A program made the translations under genes and the position numbers. Below, piece by piece: positions 34,513 through 43,683 of a DNA stretch of 64,000 nucleotides. Source of the stretch: Roseiarcus sp963721905 (GTDB lineage Bacteria > Pseudomonadota > Alphaproteobacteria > Rhizobiales > Beijerinckiaceae); assembly GCA_963721905.1 (NCBI GenBank), contig CAVRMF010000008.1, positions 532,669 to 596,668 on the forward strand, in the 5' to 3' direction. The first letter of the stretch is position 1; the number at the start of each line of letters is the position of its first letter. The notes below the pieces were generated by a model that saw only the letters and a program-made list of their open reading frames with translations, made no database searches and was not told where the DNA came from.

Positions 34513-34725
34513 CTGAGGATTTGGGCAGATCCGTCGGACCGCGCGCTGATGGTTGCGCAGCTTCAGCGCGGCCCCATTCGCAATGTCATCACCCGGCTGA
34601 GGACAAAATCCGGCCAAATCAAGACCACAACTTATTCGGCGGATAAGATTCAGTTTGACGGTCAAACATGCATTCTGGCTGTATCAGAAGACCTGCCGGA
34701 CGCTGAACAGCATTCAAGCAACTGA
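34510..34725 (+). pseudogene. C-terminal fragment of a PAS-domain protein
   Basis: ELRIWADPSDRALMVAQLQ followed by RNVITRLRTKSGQIKTTTYSADK and QTCILAVSEDLPDAEQ matches the end of PAS sensor domains (glWvDpeDR ... RTKSGe ... dG.pc.LavsrDiTe). The upstream part of the PAS fold and any start codon are missing at the junction. PAS domains sense redox state, light or ligands in signalling proteins; nothing more can be said from 70 residues. Confidence 0.7.
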
Positions 34726-35347
34726 GACATGCTGATCTTAAACGTGCAGAGCGCTCTGCGCCCGAGGCTCGCAGCCCTCTGGCCGACTCCGCGCCCTGAA
34801 CTTCGCTTCTCCTTACCTTTCTGTTGTCCGGAATTCCGACCGTGGAAAAGAAAAATCACCACTCACGGCTCAAAGCGCGCCACGATAGTGATACGGGAAA
34901 CGAGAAGCGCGGTGACGGTGGCCCCAACTGGAGGCAATGACTTGCCACTGTTGGCGGCTTTTACAAATGGCACCATTTCATTTGACGGTAACCACCGTAT
35001 TTGCTGGGAGGTTCGCGATGTCTGGACTATTGAGCTGCAGCGGGAGATTTTCCAGACGCGACTGGCCTGCCCGCGCGATCTTCCCTGGAGCCCAGAAATA
35101 CCTCCGGACCAGGTCAAAGTGCGTCGTTTTGTCCGGTTTCCCGACCGCTTTGGAACGGGCTCTTCCGCTATCACTACCCAGGACAAACCCTCGTACTCTA
35201 CCGTCAGATCGGAAGGCGGCCCAACTCCTGCTGGCGCGTGAGGATCTCCCGCCACCCCCTGCTGGGTCGTCGCATTAGGAGTTTGCCGCCTCCGCCTGGC
35301 CCGGATATATGGTTCCTTTACCCTTCGTCTTCACTCAAGGGTGCAGT
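34726..35347. other. Stretch without a recognised gene
   Basis: Overlapping open frames exist on both strands (plus 34729-35241, minus 34863-35255). Neither has a recognisable motif, a good ribosome site or clear codon bias, and I cannot choose between them. It may hold a small unknown gene and the promoter of the following sigma-like gene. Confidence 0.4.
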
Positions 35348-35971
35348 ATGGAAAGGCCGGAGAGAATTCTTTCTTGGTGGGATCAGGAATTCGACCGTAG
35401 AGGAAGGCCCATTCGCGACGATGTGCGTTCTGCGGCGCATGAAGTATGGAAAGAAGCCTGCCGTCGGACTCAATCACTTCTTGCCGATCCTGCGCAAGCC
35501 GCCGACGTAATGGAAGATTCCGTTGCACAGGTTTCTCGCTATCTGGACCGGATCGAGGCACCCTCGTCGTCACCTAAAAACGGACTGCTCTTGTTGGCTT
35601 TCTCGCGGGCGCTACGGCGGCTCGCAACTAAATCTCGTCGCCTTGAACCCGCCGGCGGGGCGGTTGAGCTGTCGAGTCGAGCGGTAGACTATCGTTGGAG
35701 CCGTCAAGTAGATGCGCGATTGGATTTGGAGCACATCGTTCGACAACTCACCGAAAGAAACGGCGCGGTCTTGGCGCTCAGAGCGGCTGGCTACAACTGG
35801 AAGGAAGTTGCCCAGGCATTCGGAACGTCAGTGGCGACGGTTCGCAACAACTTCTGGCGCGAAATCAGAGAGGTGAGACGTAGGCTCCAAATTGATGACC
35901 AACAGAGAGATCGGATTGGCCATCGTCTCCCCCGGGAGCATTCGAAACCAGCCCACTCAGATGGGGCTTGA
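35348..35971 (+). CDS. Sigma-70 region 4-like helix-turn-helix protein
   Basis: A 207-residue protein. Residues about 120-175 (LDLEHIVRQLTERNGAVLALRA then GYNWKEVAQAFGTSVATVRNNFWREI) form a region-4-type helix-turn-helix like that of ECF sigma factors, preceded by a helical N-terminal half with region-2-like spacing (EVWKEACRRTQSLL, DVMEDSVAQVSRYL). This divergent architecture is common in Acidobacteriota genomes (recollection). It probably binds DNA as a regulator or alternative sigma. A small Cys-containing protein at 36980 could be a partner, but it is not adjacent. Confidence 0.6.
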   Translation: MERPERILSWWDQEFDRRGRPIRDDVRSAAHEVWKEACRRTQSLLADPAQAADVMEDSVAQVSRYLDRIEAPSSSPKNGLLLLAFSRALRRLATKSRRLEPAGGAVELSSRAVDYRWSRQVDARLDLEHIVRQLTERNGAVLALRAAGYNWKEVAQAFGTSVATVRNNFWREIREVRRRLQIDDQQRDRIGHRLPREHSKPAHSDGA

Positions 35972-36007
35972 ACGCCGCCACAAGCGCTTCAGCACCGACT
36001 CTCAGTA

Positions 36008-36754
36008 TTAGGCTGTGAGTCCCAAATCGCCGTCCGGCTCAAACTCCTGCGCCGCAGAACTGTCTTCCCTTTTCATCTGAGCTTCGTACTCCGCTTGTTC
36101 TTTCTTGGCTTCCCGCACCGGTAGCAGTTCCATGTGACTGGGCGGAAACACAAATGTCTGAACGAAGCTCAGCCGGTCAGGGTTCAATCTCCGTCCGACG
36201 ATCTCTGTACGGTGTCGTTTGCAGAACTCACAAAAATCGGCCGCGTCGATGATCTCCTTTTTGAGTCTCCCGGTCCGTACGATTCGGCATTTGAGCCATC
36301 CCCGGTCAATCCACTTTTGCACCTGTTCGGCGCGAACATGAAGAGCCTCGGCCAGCGTGTATCGCGTGAACCAATCCTGCCCCATACGCGCATTCGCACC
36401 CAGCCGCCAAAGCATGGAGCGAACCGAGGCGGGCGAGCGGCGGAGCAGGAGGGTCACTTCATGCAGGGGATGGGAGACGATCACATCGAGCAGCTTCTGT
36501 TGCTCCTTGTCGGTCCACTCCCGATACGATTGCTTCTCTCGAATGCCGAACTGGCGCACGAATCTCCAACACGCGTCCCTGGGGTTTCCAGAGACTTCAA
36601 CCAGTTTCGCGATGAGTGACTTCAAATCGGTTGGGATGCCTTGCCGACAGTCTTCTGAATGCCTCCTCGCATTCAGGTAGGCTCTGGCAGCCTCCCTTGC
36701 TGCCCCTGGCCAGCGGAATGCGCGACGTTTCCTCGACTGATTTTCTTCTTCCAC
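36008..36754 (-). CDS. Putative DNA-binding protein, unknown family
   Basis: A 248-residue basic protein. A SANT/Myb-like stretch (YREWTDKEQQKLLDVIVSHP then EVTLLLRRSPASVRSMLWRLG) is followed by a helix-turn-helix-like region YTLAEALHVRAEQVQKWIDRG and a strand-rich part with two close cysteines (DFCEFCKRH). This suggests sequence recognition, perhaps of repeated or invading DNA, but the function is not known. It is encoded alone on the minus strand, convergent with the sigma-like gene 36 bases away. Confidence 0.55.
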   Translation of the reverse strand: MEEENQSRKRRAFRWPGAAREAARAYLNARRHSEDCRQGIPTDLKSLIAKLVEVSGNPRDACWRFVRQFGIREKQSYREWTDKEQQKLLDVIVSHPLHEVTLLLRRSPASVRSMLWRLGANARMGQDWFTRYTLAEALHVRAEQVQKWIDRGWLKCRIVRTGRLKKEIIDAADFCEFCKRHRTEIVGRRLNPDRLSFVQTFVFPPSHMELLPVREAKKEQAEYEAQMKREDSSAAQEFEPDGDLGLTA

Positions 36755-36979
36755 GTTTGATCAGATCTGGAACTCAGACCTACGTCCCTTCTATCTATAC
36801 ATGGCAGTGAAACGGAAATGTGTCTCACACATAAGGCGATTTTTTTTGGCGGATGTTGTCGAGATTCAGCTTCTGGCCAGGCGGTTGAAAAAGACTTCTG
36901 CTTTTGCCCAAAGGAGGCATGTGCGATAGGATGACCCGCGGAAGCACGAGCGAAGATTTTGACGGGATGAGGGAGATTA

Positions 36980-37219
36980 ATGAATCTGGAGAAGGAGCTG
37001 TTTGATGCGTTTGACCGGGTTGTGCATGAAGACTATCCCAATCCTGAGCGCGTCAACTGTCCTGGACACTCCGCCCTGCAGAAACTGGCGGCCGAACCTC
37101 AGGCCGTCCACGACGCCTCCATATTAGTTCACATCAGACAGTGTGCTCCCTGTTTCGACGAGTTGAATGAACTCCGTCTTGGACAAACACATCGGCGTCC
37201 ATCGGGTCGTCCGAAATAA
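36980..37219 (+). CDS. Small anti-sigma-like zinc-finger protein
   Basis: A 79-residue cytosolic protein with the pattern NCPGHSALQKLA, then ILVHIRQCAPCFDELNELR. The C-x(n)-H-x3-C-x2-C layout is that of zinc-containing anti-sigma and putative zinc-finger domains. There is no membrane segment. A GAGGGAG site precedes the ATG. It may control one of the sigma-like proteins nearby (inference). Confidence 0.6.
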   Translation: MNLEKELFDAFDRVVHEDYPNPERVNCPGHSALQKLAAEPQAVHDASILVHIRQCAPCFDELNELRLGQTHRRPSGRPK

Positions 37220-37369
37220 GTGGATTGGGCAGTGTTCGCGACGAAGCCTCAAGCACTTCCTGCGGGGAGAATTGGCGAACTAAGTTCTTGGCTTTGTGGG
37301 GATCGGGACAGTGGCGTTCGGGACGGAGAGTCTCTCAGATGGGCTACAATGCCTGTCCGAGGGGGGACC

Positions 37370-37612
37370 ATGGCGAACCTGGCGGGAGTTGTCCGGCAAT
37401 TAGAGAAGGAAAAACAGCGCGTGCATGGAGAAATGGAGCGGCTGAACGCGGCGTTGGCGGCCCTGGGAAATCTTGGAGGTCCGGGGGGAAAGGCGAAGCG
37501 TTCTCGCGCGCCCGAGGTGCGGAGGCCCATGTCAGCGGCCGCTCGCAAGAAAATCGCGGCGGCCCAGCGTGCGCGCTGGGCAAAATGGAAGAGAAACCAG
37601 CGAACCAAGTGA
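37370..37612 (+). CDS. Small basic coiled-coil protein
   Basis: An 80-residue protein. An N-terminal coiled coil (MANLAGVVRQLEKEKQRVHG) leads into a Gly/Lys linker and a very basic end with MSAAARKKIAAAQRARWAKW. That tail recurs in many small acidobacterial and other bacterial proteins (recollection) and suggests nucleic-acid binding. The ATG at 37370 follows GAGGGGGGA. Function unknown. Confidence 0.6.
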   Translation: MANLAGVVRQLEKEKQRVHGEMERLNAALAALGNLGGPGGKAKRSRAPEVRRPMSAAARKKIAAAQRARWAKWKRNQRTK

Positions 37613-37741
37613 CGGACCTCGTTGCCTATGTGCTTGTTTTCAATGTTTTAGACCGATTTAAGGGCCATGGTATTTACTTGTAATTATCTTGTTATTGCTA
37701 CGTCATTGTGATACGCTGACATTGAGTTCGGAGGTCAAGAC

Positions 37742-38131
37742 ATGGCAGTATCGACCCCGGCAAGACCGGATTTGTTGGCCTATCGGGAAGCCACAACTCT
37801 TGATTTTTCCAAACTCATCACTGAGTTGGCCACAATTCTGGGGAAAAAACTGACGGCCTACATCGCTTCGGTCAAAGACACGCGAGCAATCGAGCGCTGG
37901 ATGGCCGGCTCAGAGCCGTACAAGGGGGTCGATGAAAGATTGCGGCTCGCTTATCGGCTGGCGAAAGTGATTAGCGATCAGGAGGGGCCACGGGTAGTTC
38001 AGGCTTGGTTTACCGGTCTGAATCCAGAGCTAGGCGATCGCGTGCCCGCCCGGCTTCTGCGAGAAGGGGATGTGGAGACCGTGGGGCCAGAGGTACTGGG
38101 TGCCGCGCGCGCCTTCTTGGCCGGAGGATAA
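37742..38131 (+). CDS. Antitoxin with Xre/MbcA/ParS C-terminal domain
   Basis: A 129-residue protein. The C-terminal domain IERWMAGSEPYKGVDERLRL, AYRLAKVISDQEG, VVQAWFTGLNPEL and GPEVLGAARAFLAGG fits the Xre-MbcA-ParS toxin-binding fold. The N-terminal half carries a helix-turn-helix-like DNA-binding region. Such antitoxins neutralise RES toxins that degrade NAD+. It lies six bases before the toxin gene in the same operon, and the whole pair would be autoregulated at a promoter in the AT-rich 130 bases upstream. Confidence 0.8.
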   Translation: MAVSTPARPDLLAYREATTLDFSKLITELATILGKKLTAYIASVKDTRAIERWMAGSEPYKGVDERLRLAYRLAKVISDQEGPRVVQAWFTGLNPELGDRVPARLLREGDVETVGPEVLGAARAFLAGG

Positions 38132-38137
38132 GAATTC

Positions 38138-38391
38138 GTGAAAGCCTCCGGCGTGATTTACCGGCTAGGGAGGAAGCCTGATCCGTGGGTTCCCCCCGAT
38201 TGGGCTTCCGCGGGGCCTGACGGAACCTTCGGCAACCGCTTTGATGACCCGGATGCGACCTACCGTGTTCTCTACGCCTCCTCGCAAAGATTTGGGTGCT
38301 TCGTCGAAACCCTGGCTCGATTCCGCATCGATCCCACACTGCTGGCAGAGTTGGCTCAGATCGAGGGAGCGGATGACTACTTCCCGCTTGG
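38138..38391 (+). pseudogene. RES-domain toxin, 5' part, cut by transposon
   Basis: The first 84 residues of a RES toxin: VIYRLGRKPDPW, GTFGNRFDDPDATYRVLYAS and RFGCFVETLARFR, including the Arg-rich start and the Y-R-x-LY strand that form the NAD+ site. The frame is interrupted after DDYFPL by a transposon whose 5-base target copy CTTGG is at 38387-38391. Joined to the 3' part at 43274 the gene is exactly 639 bases and in frame (212 residues). The disrupted toxin would be inactive, leaving an orphan antitoxin. Confidence 0.88.
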
Positions 38392-38743
38392 TGGGTATTC
38401 CGGTAAAGGTGAACATCGATTCCGGAGGGAAGCCGAACGGCATTCGGAGGAAGGGAAGCGCGGAGCGAAGCGACGCTGACACGGTGATTGTGGCGCAAGT
38501 GCTCGGAATCGTCAAGCGAGATTGTCCGAAGCGAAGCGGAGGCGGCTCGGCGGGGATTGGGGGTGCAGGGGAAAGGGGCGGCAGCCCCTTTGCCCCTGCT
38601 TCCTTGTTGTAGAAGAAAGGATCATGGGCCGCTCCAGGCGACCGCAGGCGCCGATTTAGTATGCAATGGCTTGTTCGCGCCAGCTATCTTCGAACAGCCA
38701 ACTTGCGGCATGACCGTCACTCGATCCCAATGCCGCCGGACAT

Positions 38744-39472
38744 CTATGATTGCCATCCGAGATACGAGGCGACCACTCCGGCTGTGTCGATGAACCCATG
38801 GGCCAGGATACAAACCCACAGGTTTCGTCCCGACAACACGTAGGCGGCCCCAAGAATCAGGCCAGCCATGCCGGAGTCCACGATCCCCGACGGACCTTTG
38901 TAATAGTGTCCGTAGCCGAAGAGCACAGCGACGACTAAGACTCCAGCCCAATAGGCCGCTCTTGACCGGCCGCCAACGTCGGCCGCGCGGTTCAGTAGGT
39001 ATCCCCGGTATCCAACCTCTTCTCCGAAGGCGGCGAAGGTCCAGATTAGCAGAAGCCATTGCAGTGCCACCATCGCATTGCCTGCGATTTCATCCGAGCC
39101 ACTCGGCCCGACTATGGGCGGCCAGAAGTGCGCGGTGATGGGTTGAATTACGAATGAACCGAGCACGATTCTTAAGGCCGCGGCTGCGAGTGCAAACAGA
39201 ATGGCCCGCCGCCAGGAGATCGGCCATCGCAGGCCCATGGCCGTCCATGAGCCGTTCCGCAGTCGAACGGAAAGCAGACCGAGCACAAAGAGGATGGGCA
39301 CTTCATTTGGAACGACGTGATAGACGTTATGGCCGATCACAATCGCGCTACCCACTGCGAGCTCGGCCAGAGATAGCCAGCGCTGCGGGGCCGACAGTCT
39401 GCTTGTCTCGAGTTGGGCACGATCAACTTTCTTTTGCGCAACCGTCTCGATTACTTCGCTTGATCGGTTCAT
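38744..39472 (-). CDS. CPBP-family intramembrane metalloprotease
   Basis: A 242-residue protein with about seven membrane segments and the CPBP (Abi) motifs: FGEEVGYRGYLL (motif 1, paired Glu and Arg), then FGYGHYYKG (motif 2 His) and ILAHGFIDTAGV (motif 3 His). The family includes prenyl-protein proteases and bacteriocin self-immunity proteins. The ATG at 39472 is chosen with MNRSSEVIETVAQ; an RBS-like GGAAAG precedes it. It is the last gene of the passenger operon inside the IS21-type element. Confidence 0.85.
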   Translation of the reverse strand: MNRSSEVIETVAQKKVDRAQLETSRLSAPQRWLSLAELAVGSAIVIGHNVYHVVPNEVPILFVLGLLSVRLRNGSWTAMGLRWPISWRRAILFALAAAALRIVLGSFVIQPITAHFWPPIVGPSGSDEIAGNAMVALQWLLLIWTFAAFGEEVGYRGYLLNRAADVGGRSRAAYWAGVLVVAVLFGYGHYYKGPSGIVDSGMAGLILGAAYVLSGRNLWVCILAHGFIDTAGVVASYLGWQS

Positions 39473-39503
39473 TTCTTTCCTTCGTCTTAGTACTTTTGCC
39501 GGA

Positions 39504-40127
39504 TTAGCCCATTGGCAATACGCGTGATCGTCGATACTGACGCACGCACCACAGCGCAAATCGCGTGGTCAACATCACCAGCGCGCAACCCAGCGCCAGC
39601 CCGATCGGCACGATCCACCAACCGAGCACATCCCGGCCACCCGCCGGCGCGCTGGCGAAGCCTAGTCGGAGAGAGGTCGTAACACCACCCGCGCCGTCTG
39701 AATAAGTCCACAATCCAGCGTTTTGCGGATGAAGCGGTTTCAACAATGCGCACAGAATCAAAGCCACCCCGAGGAAGTAGCCTACGGCGGAGCTCAGGAA
39801 AACAAGAAACCCGGCGACGCTCAGGCTCGCCCAGCGGAACAAACTCCCCAGGATACGTACCGGCGACCGGCTGACCTCAGCCCGCGCCAACAGGCTGTCG
39901 GTCATGTACTCTCTGGCCAGCTCTTCCGGAATGCCGAGCGCAACCAGGGTTGCGTCAACTGCGCCGGCCGTTACTTCTCCGCTCAGGTTCACCTTGTCCA
40001 GAATGTGGCTGCGTACTTCTTCGACGATTTCGCGGACATCTGACTCGCTGATGCCGCATAAGCGCACCCGCAACCTGGTCAAGTAAGTTTCGATTCTCTG
40101 CCGTGCATCATCACCTGGCATGTCCAT
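39504..40127 (-). CDS. HAAS-domain membrane protein, PadR partner
   Basis: A 207-residue protein. The N-terminal helical region (IETYLTRLRVRLCGISESDVREIVEEVR, written here as the HAAS-like alpha-helical bundle) is followed by LGIPEELAREYM. Two or three membrane segments follow, around residues 95-125 and 165-190. Genes of this type (DUF1700/HAAS) normally sit next to PadR regulators and form envelope-stress or drug-response modules. It abuts padR with no gap (the ATG follows directly after the padR stop), and the CPBP gene follows 31 bases on. Confidence 0.75.
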   Translation of the reverse strand: MDMPGDDARQRIETYLTRLRVRLCGISESDVREIVEEVRSHILDKVNLSGEVTAGAVDATLVALGIPEELAREYMTDSLLARAEVSRSPVRILGSLFRWASLSVAGFLVFLSSAVGYFLGVALILCALLKPLHPQNAGLWTYSDGAGGVTTSLRLGFASAPAGGRDVLGWWIVPIGLALGCALVMLTTRFALWCVRQYRRSRVLPMG

Positions 40128-40499
40128 TTATCTCCCTTTCTCCAGCGGCCCTAGTAACTTGCGCATACTCGACGTGAACCTCGCCCACGTCTCTGCCATA
40201 TCGAGTGCTCGATGTTTGCCCGCCGGAGTGAGCGCGTAATATTTCCGGGGATGTCCGGCGTCCGACTCGATCCACTCACTTCGAACGAGTCCCAGAGTCT
40301 TCAACCGGCTCAGCAGCGGATAGACGGTTCCCTCGGAGACGATCAAGTCGGAGTCGCTCTCCAGCCGCCGCAGAATCTCAAGTCCGTAGAGTTTGTCGCT
40401 CCACAAGGCTGCCAGAATCGCTAGCTCAAGACATCCCTTGCGGAGCTGCACTTCCCACTTGTCTCCGGCCTCTCGATCGCTAATCTCAGCTGCTGTCAT
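40128..40499 (-). CDS. PadR-family transcriptional regulator
   Basis: A 123-residue winged-helix repressor. GCLELAILAALWSDKLYGLEIL, then LIVSEGTVYPLLSRLKTLGLV and PRKYYALTPAGKHRAL are the PadR signatures. The C-terminal helix for dimerisation is short. The ATG at 40499 was chosen over the one 21 bases earlier. It heads the passenger operon and presumably represses it; an operator is expected in the AT-rich sequence just upstream (40500-40560), but I could not point to one. Confidence 0.88.
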   Translation of the reverse strand: MTAAEISDREAGDKWEVQLRKGCLELAILAALWSDKLYGLEILRRLESDSDLIVSEGTVYPLLSRLKTLGLVRSEWIESDAGHPRKYYALTPAGKHRALDMAETWARFTSSMRKLLGPLEKGR

Positions 40500-40700
40500 G
40501 CCGTATATCTTGTACTGCAAGGTATCATGTTGTCAAGAACACTCGCCGAGGCACTAATTGCGGTAAATCCGCAATGCCTAATCGACGGTGCTCCGCAGGC
40601 ACGACCTGAGCGGTGGCGCTGTTCGGCGGAAGTTACTGATGGTCTTCGCCGATAGATGTTGTGACATCCCCATCTCGTACTCAAAGATGTTAACTTTCGT

Positions 40701-41456
40701 TCATTCCTTCTTCTCGTCCTGCGGCGGATTGCGTTTCTTCCGCATGGACTCACCACGCATCTCGATGCGATGAGCGTTGTGAACGAGACGGTCGAGGATG
40801 CCGTCAGCGATGGTGGGATCGCCGATCTGTTCGTGCCAGCGCGAGATCGGCAACTGGGAAGTGAGGATGGTGGAACGAGTCTGGTAGCGATCTTCGCAGA
40901 TCTCCCAGACTTCGCGGCGCTCGTTTTCATTCAGCGGCGCCATTGCCCAGTCATCAATGACCAGAACATCGATACGGCCCAGTCGAGCCAGGAAGTGACG
41001 CAAGCTTCCATCGGCCCGTGCCAGGGCCAGTTCGCGCAGCAAGGCGGCAGCCCGCAAATAGAGAGCCGAGTAGCCGTCGCGACAGGCTTTCTGTGCCAGG
41101 GCCGATGCGATAAAGCTCTTGCCCACGCCGGTCGGACCCAACACGAAAATGTTTTCGTGGTTGCGGACCCAGGCCGAGTCTTTTGCCAGAGCACGCACTA
41201 CCGTCTTGTCCAGGCCACGCGCTGTGCGATAGTCGATGTCCTCCACACAGGCCGGTCCTCGCAGCTTGGCCGCTTTCAGCCTTCGCGCCAGCGCCTGGTT
41301 CTCGCGCCAACTCCATTGTTGATCGACCAGCAGCGCGAGTCGTTCGAGGAAACTCAGCTCGTTGATCGCTCGATCTTGCTCCTGCGTTTTCAGGGCCTCG
41401 ACCATGCCCTGCAGCCGCATGGCCAGCAGCTTTTCCATCATCGGTTGGTTCAGCAT
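40701..41456 (-). CDS. istB: IS21-family helper ATPase IstB
   Basis: A 251-residue AAA+ protein that selects target DNA and activates the IstA transposase. Walker A GPTGVGKSFIASAL, Walker B DVLVIDDWAM and the sensor region TSQLPISRWHEQIGDP are intact. It lies 52 bases downstream of istA, as usual for IS21. The end is normal, and the padR operon starts about 200 bases further on. Confidence 0.95.
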   Translation of the reverse strand: MLNQPMMEKLLAMRLQGMVEALKTQEQDRAINELSFLERLALLVDQQWSWRENQALARRLKAAKLRGPACVEDIDYRTARGLDKTVVRALAKDSAWVRNHENIFVLGPTGVGKSFIASALAQKACRDGYSALYLRAAALLRELALARADGSLRHFLARLGRIDVLVIDDWAMAPLNENERREVWEICEDRYQTRSTILTSQLPISRWHEQIGDPTIADGILDRLVHNAHRIEMRGESMRKKRNPPQDEKKE

Positions 41457-41508
41457 GAGGTCGGTCCCCCTTGGTCGAAGTACTCGGCGCCGCGGACATT
41501 GTCATGGG

Positions 41509-43003
41509 TCAGGGGTGGGGAGCCGGGTTGTGGTGGAGATAAGGGAACACGCGTCGAGCGAGTTCTTCAAGATCGACTTCACGCTCTGATAGCGGCAAGC
41601 CTGGGCGAGTAGTGCCCGTTCCGCCGCGGCTTCCATGCGTTGTGCCGAGATACTGCTGCGCCAGGCGAATGATGCCGAGACAGGAGCGGTAGCCCATCTC
41701 CGGGTGCGGCTTCTCGTTCAGGATTCGCTCGAACAACTGGGCCGTGTTGGGACCGATGCTGCGCGCCCAGTTCACCATCCGCGATGGCGGCCATTCCAGA
41801 TGGGCTTGATGACTCTTGGGGCGGTGCTCGTTCTGGGTGATCGCTTGACCGCGCCTGCGACTGCGCAGGTGGGAAGCGATCCGGTTGCCCTTGTGGAAGA
41901 TCTCCACCGTGGTCGGCGTGGAGCGGACTTCCACGACCTGCTGCACCAAAGTGTACGGCACACTGTAAAAGTTCCCATCGAAGGCAATGTGATAATCGAT
42001 GTTGACGGTGGCCCGCGACCACTCGCTCATATCGAAGCGCTCGGCCGGTAACGTTGCCAGCGCCGGTTTCTCCAGGCTGTGAAACAGGCTCGACCGCGAT
42101 CCGTCCCGTTTGCGGAAAGGACGCTCGTTCAGTCGCACCAGCAGCTCGCGGATCGCCTGGTTGAGTTCCGGCAGACTAAAGAACTTCCGGTTTCGCAGCG
42201 CCGCGACAATCCAGCGTTCGCATACTTGCACTCCGCTTTCGGCCTTGGCCTTGTCCCGTGGTTTGTACGGACGTGCGGGCACGACTCCCATCCCGTAATG
42301 CACCGCGAACTCTTGATAGGTGGGATTCAGGTCTGGATCGTAGCGGCAGGCTCGGGTGACCGCCGTCTTGGTGTTATCGGGTACCGCCAGAATCGGCACC
42401 CCGCCGAAAAACTCCAGCGCGTGGATGTGCGCCTGAATCCAGGCTTCCAGTTGCTGATCCCGAGTCGCTTCTGCGTAGGTGTAGGAACTGGCTCCCAGCA
42501 CAGAAACAAACAACGATGCCGGCCAGGCTTGCCCCGTCGTGGCGTCATACACGGGGATCGTTGCCCCCGCCCAGTCCACGAACATCTTTTCCCCGGCTTT
42601 GTGTTCCTGGCGCAGCACCACATCCAGGTGCCGCCGCCAGTGCTGATAGCGCTCACAAAACCAACTGTAGCGATACCCTTCGGGATGCGCCTGCCGGTAT
42701 TCTTCCCAGACCAACTGCAAAGTCAGATGGCGATGCTGCCGCAGTTGCTCGATGAATGGTTTTCCAATCCGGTTGCGACCGCTGTTGCACCGCTCCGGCC
42801 TGCACGGGCTGGTTCCCAAACAGCTTGGCTTCCAGTTCTTCTTCGCGCAAACCGTCCGGCAACGGCCAACCGATCCCGGCCGCTACCGCCCGTTCCAGAT
42901 ACTCGTGAACCGTGCCCAGCCCCATTCCGCAACTGCGTGCGATCTGGCGCTGCCCCAACCCCAACTCGAACCTCAACCGCAGGACCTCTTTGATTTTCCG
43001 CAT
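41509..43003 (-). CDS. istA: IS21-family transposase IstA (frameshifted)
   Basis: The transposase has an N-terminal helix-turn-helix (LRLRFELGLGQRQIARSCGM), a DDE core (FVDWAGATIPVYD with the first Asp, FFGGVPILAVPDNTKTAV with the second, then KAKAESGVQVCERWIV with the Glu) and the Mu-type C-terminal strand region. At about 42,751 one surplus base (CATCGAG for CATGAG) shifts the frame between DWKTIH and EQLRQHRHLTLQLV. The span is 3n+1 bases; repaired it gives 497 residues. The ATG at 43003 has an AGGAGA site. It is either an inactive copy or a sequence error like those in rpoC and tilS. Confidence 0.9.
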
Positions 43004-43273
43004 GGACTTTCTCCTGGCCGGCACCCTGTCCTCCTTCATTGATGGAGTTTCAATGCCGGGTGATTGTCCAGCGTCGCTGCACCTCCTGCTGCTCGTCTGT
43101 GGAAAACATTCCGCTCCAAGCCGAACGCCATTCCGCCAGGCGACAAAAACTGTTCGCCTTCCCACCGGAATCGGCGTTCACCTTCGGACCGGAATGCTGT
43201 TCGGAATCACAACGGAATCGTGTTCGGATTCAGAGCGGAATCGCGTTCACCTTCGACCGGATTCCCCACTTGG

Positions 43274-43658
43274 GGAAGTGCCGATCGAACGGGTCGAGAA
43301 GCGGATCCTAGGACTCGCCACGACCGACAAAGAGTACGCCGATGTCTGCAACAGTGAATGGATCAGCCGCTTGCGCAAATCATTGGCAATCCATTGGAAG
43401 AAATTCGGAATCTCGGAGTTCGACGCGTCGATCCTGCAACAAACTGCTCCAAGGATTCTGACGCAGTCAGTGTCCCGGATTGTTTTCAATGGCGGCTTTG
43501 CGGGAATCTACTACCGCTCAAAGTACGGACACGACATCGAGAACTGGGCTCTGTTCGAGCCCTTTCAAATCCAAGTCCAGCAACCCGAACACATTCGACC
43601 CGATGATCGGGATTTGCAGCGGGCCCTCGAACTACATTCGTTGAAGTTCAAACAATAG
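43274..43658 (+). pseudogene. RES-domain toxin, 3' part
   Basis: The downstream half of the toxin split by the transposon. It continues EVPIERVEKRILGLATTDKE and carries the C-terminal RES elements SVSRIVFNGGFAGIYYRSKY and NWALFEPFQI. It lacks its own start; apparent reading upstream comes from transposon end sequence. Joined with 38138-38391 it completes a 212-residue toxin. Confidence 0.88.
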
Positions 43659-43683
43659 CCAGCCGCTTGCGGACCCCGAAGAG

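Larger units (their letters stand above)
38392..43268. mobile_element. IS21-family transposon with passenger operon
   Basis: A 4,877-base element inside the RES toxin gene. Left end TGGGTATTCCGGTAAAGGTG, right end (complement) TGGGGAATCCGGTCGAAGGT; both continue with GAAC..CGATTCCG. Further inward copies of GGAATCG..GTTCACCTT at the right end are the multiple terminal repeats typical of IS21. It is flanked by the direct repeat CTTGG (38387-38391 and 43269-43273). Contents: istA and istB leftward, and downstream of istB a PadR-HAAS-CPBP operon. About 240 bases of non-coding sequence follow the left end. Confidence 0.87.

Noticed and set aside
40496..40930. Open frame overlapping the end of istB
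   Set aside because: It lies in the alternate frame of istB and in non-coding transposon sequence, with no motif or ribosome site.
42912..43658. 248-residue gene spanning the right transposon end
   Set aside because: Only the part after 43273 is protein-like (RES toxin tail). The upstream part is transposon end and antisense istA.
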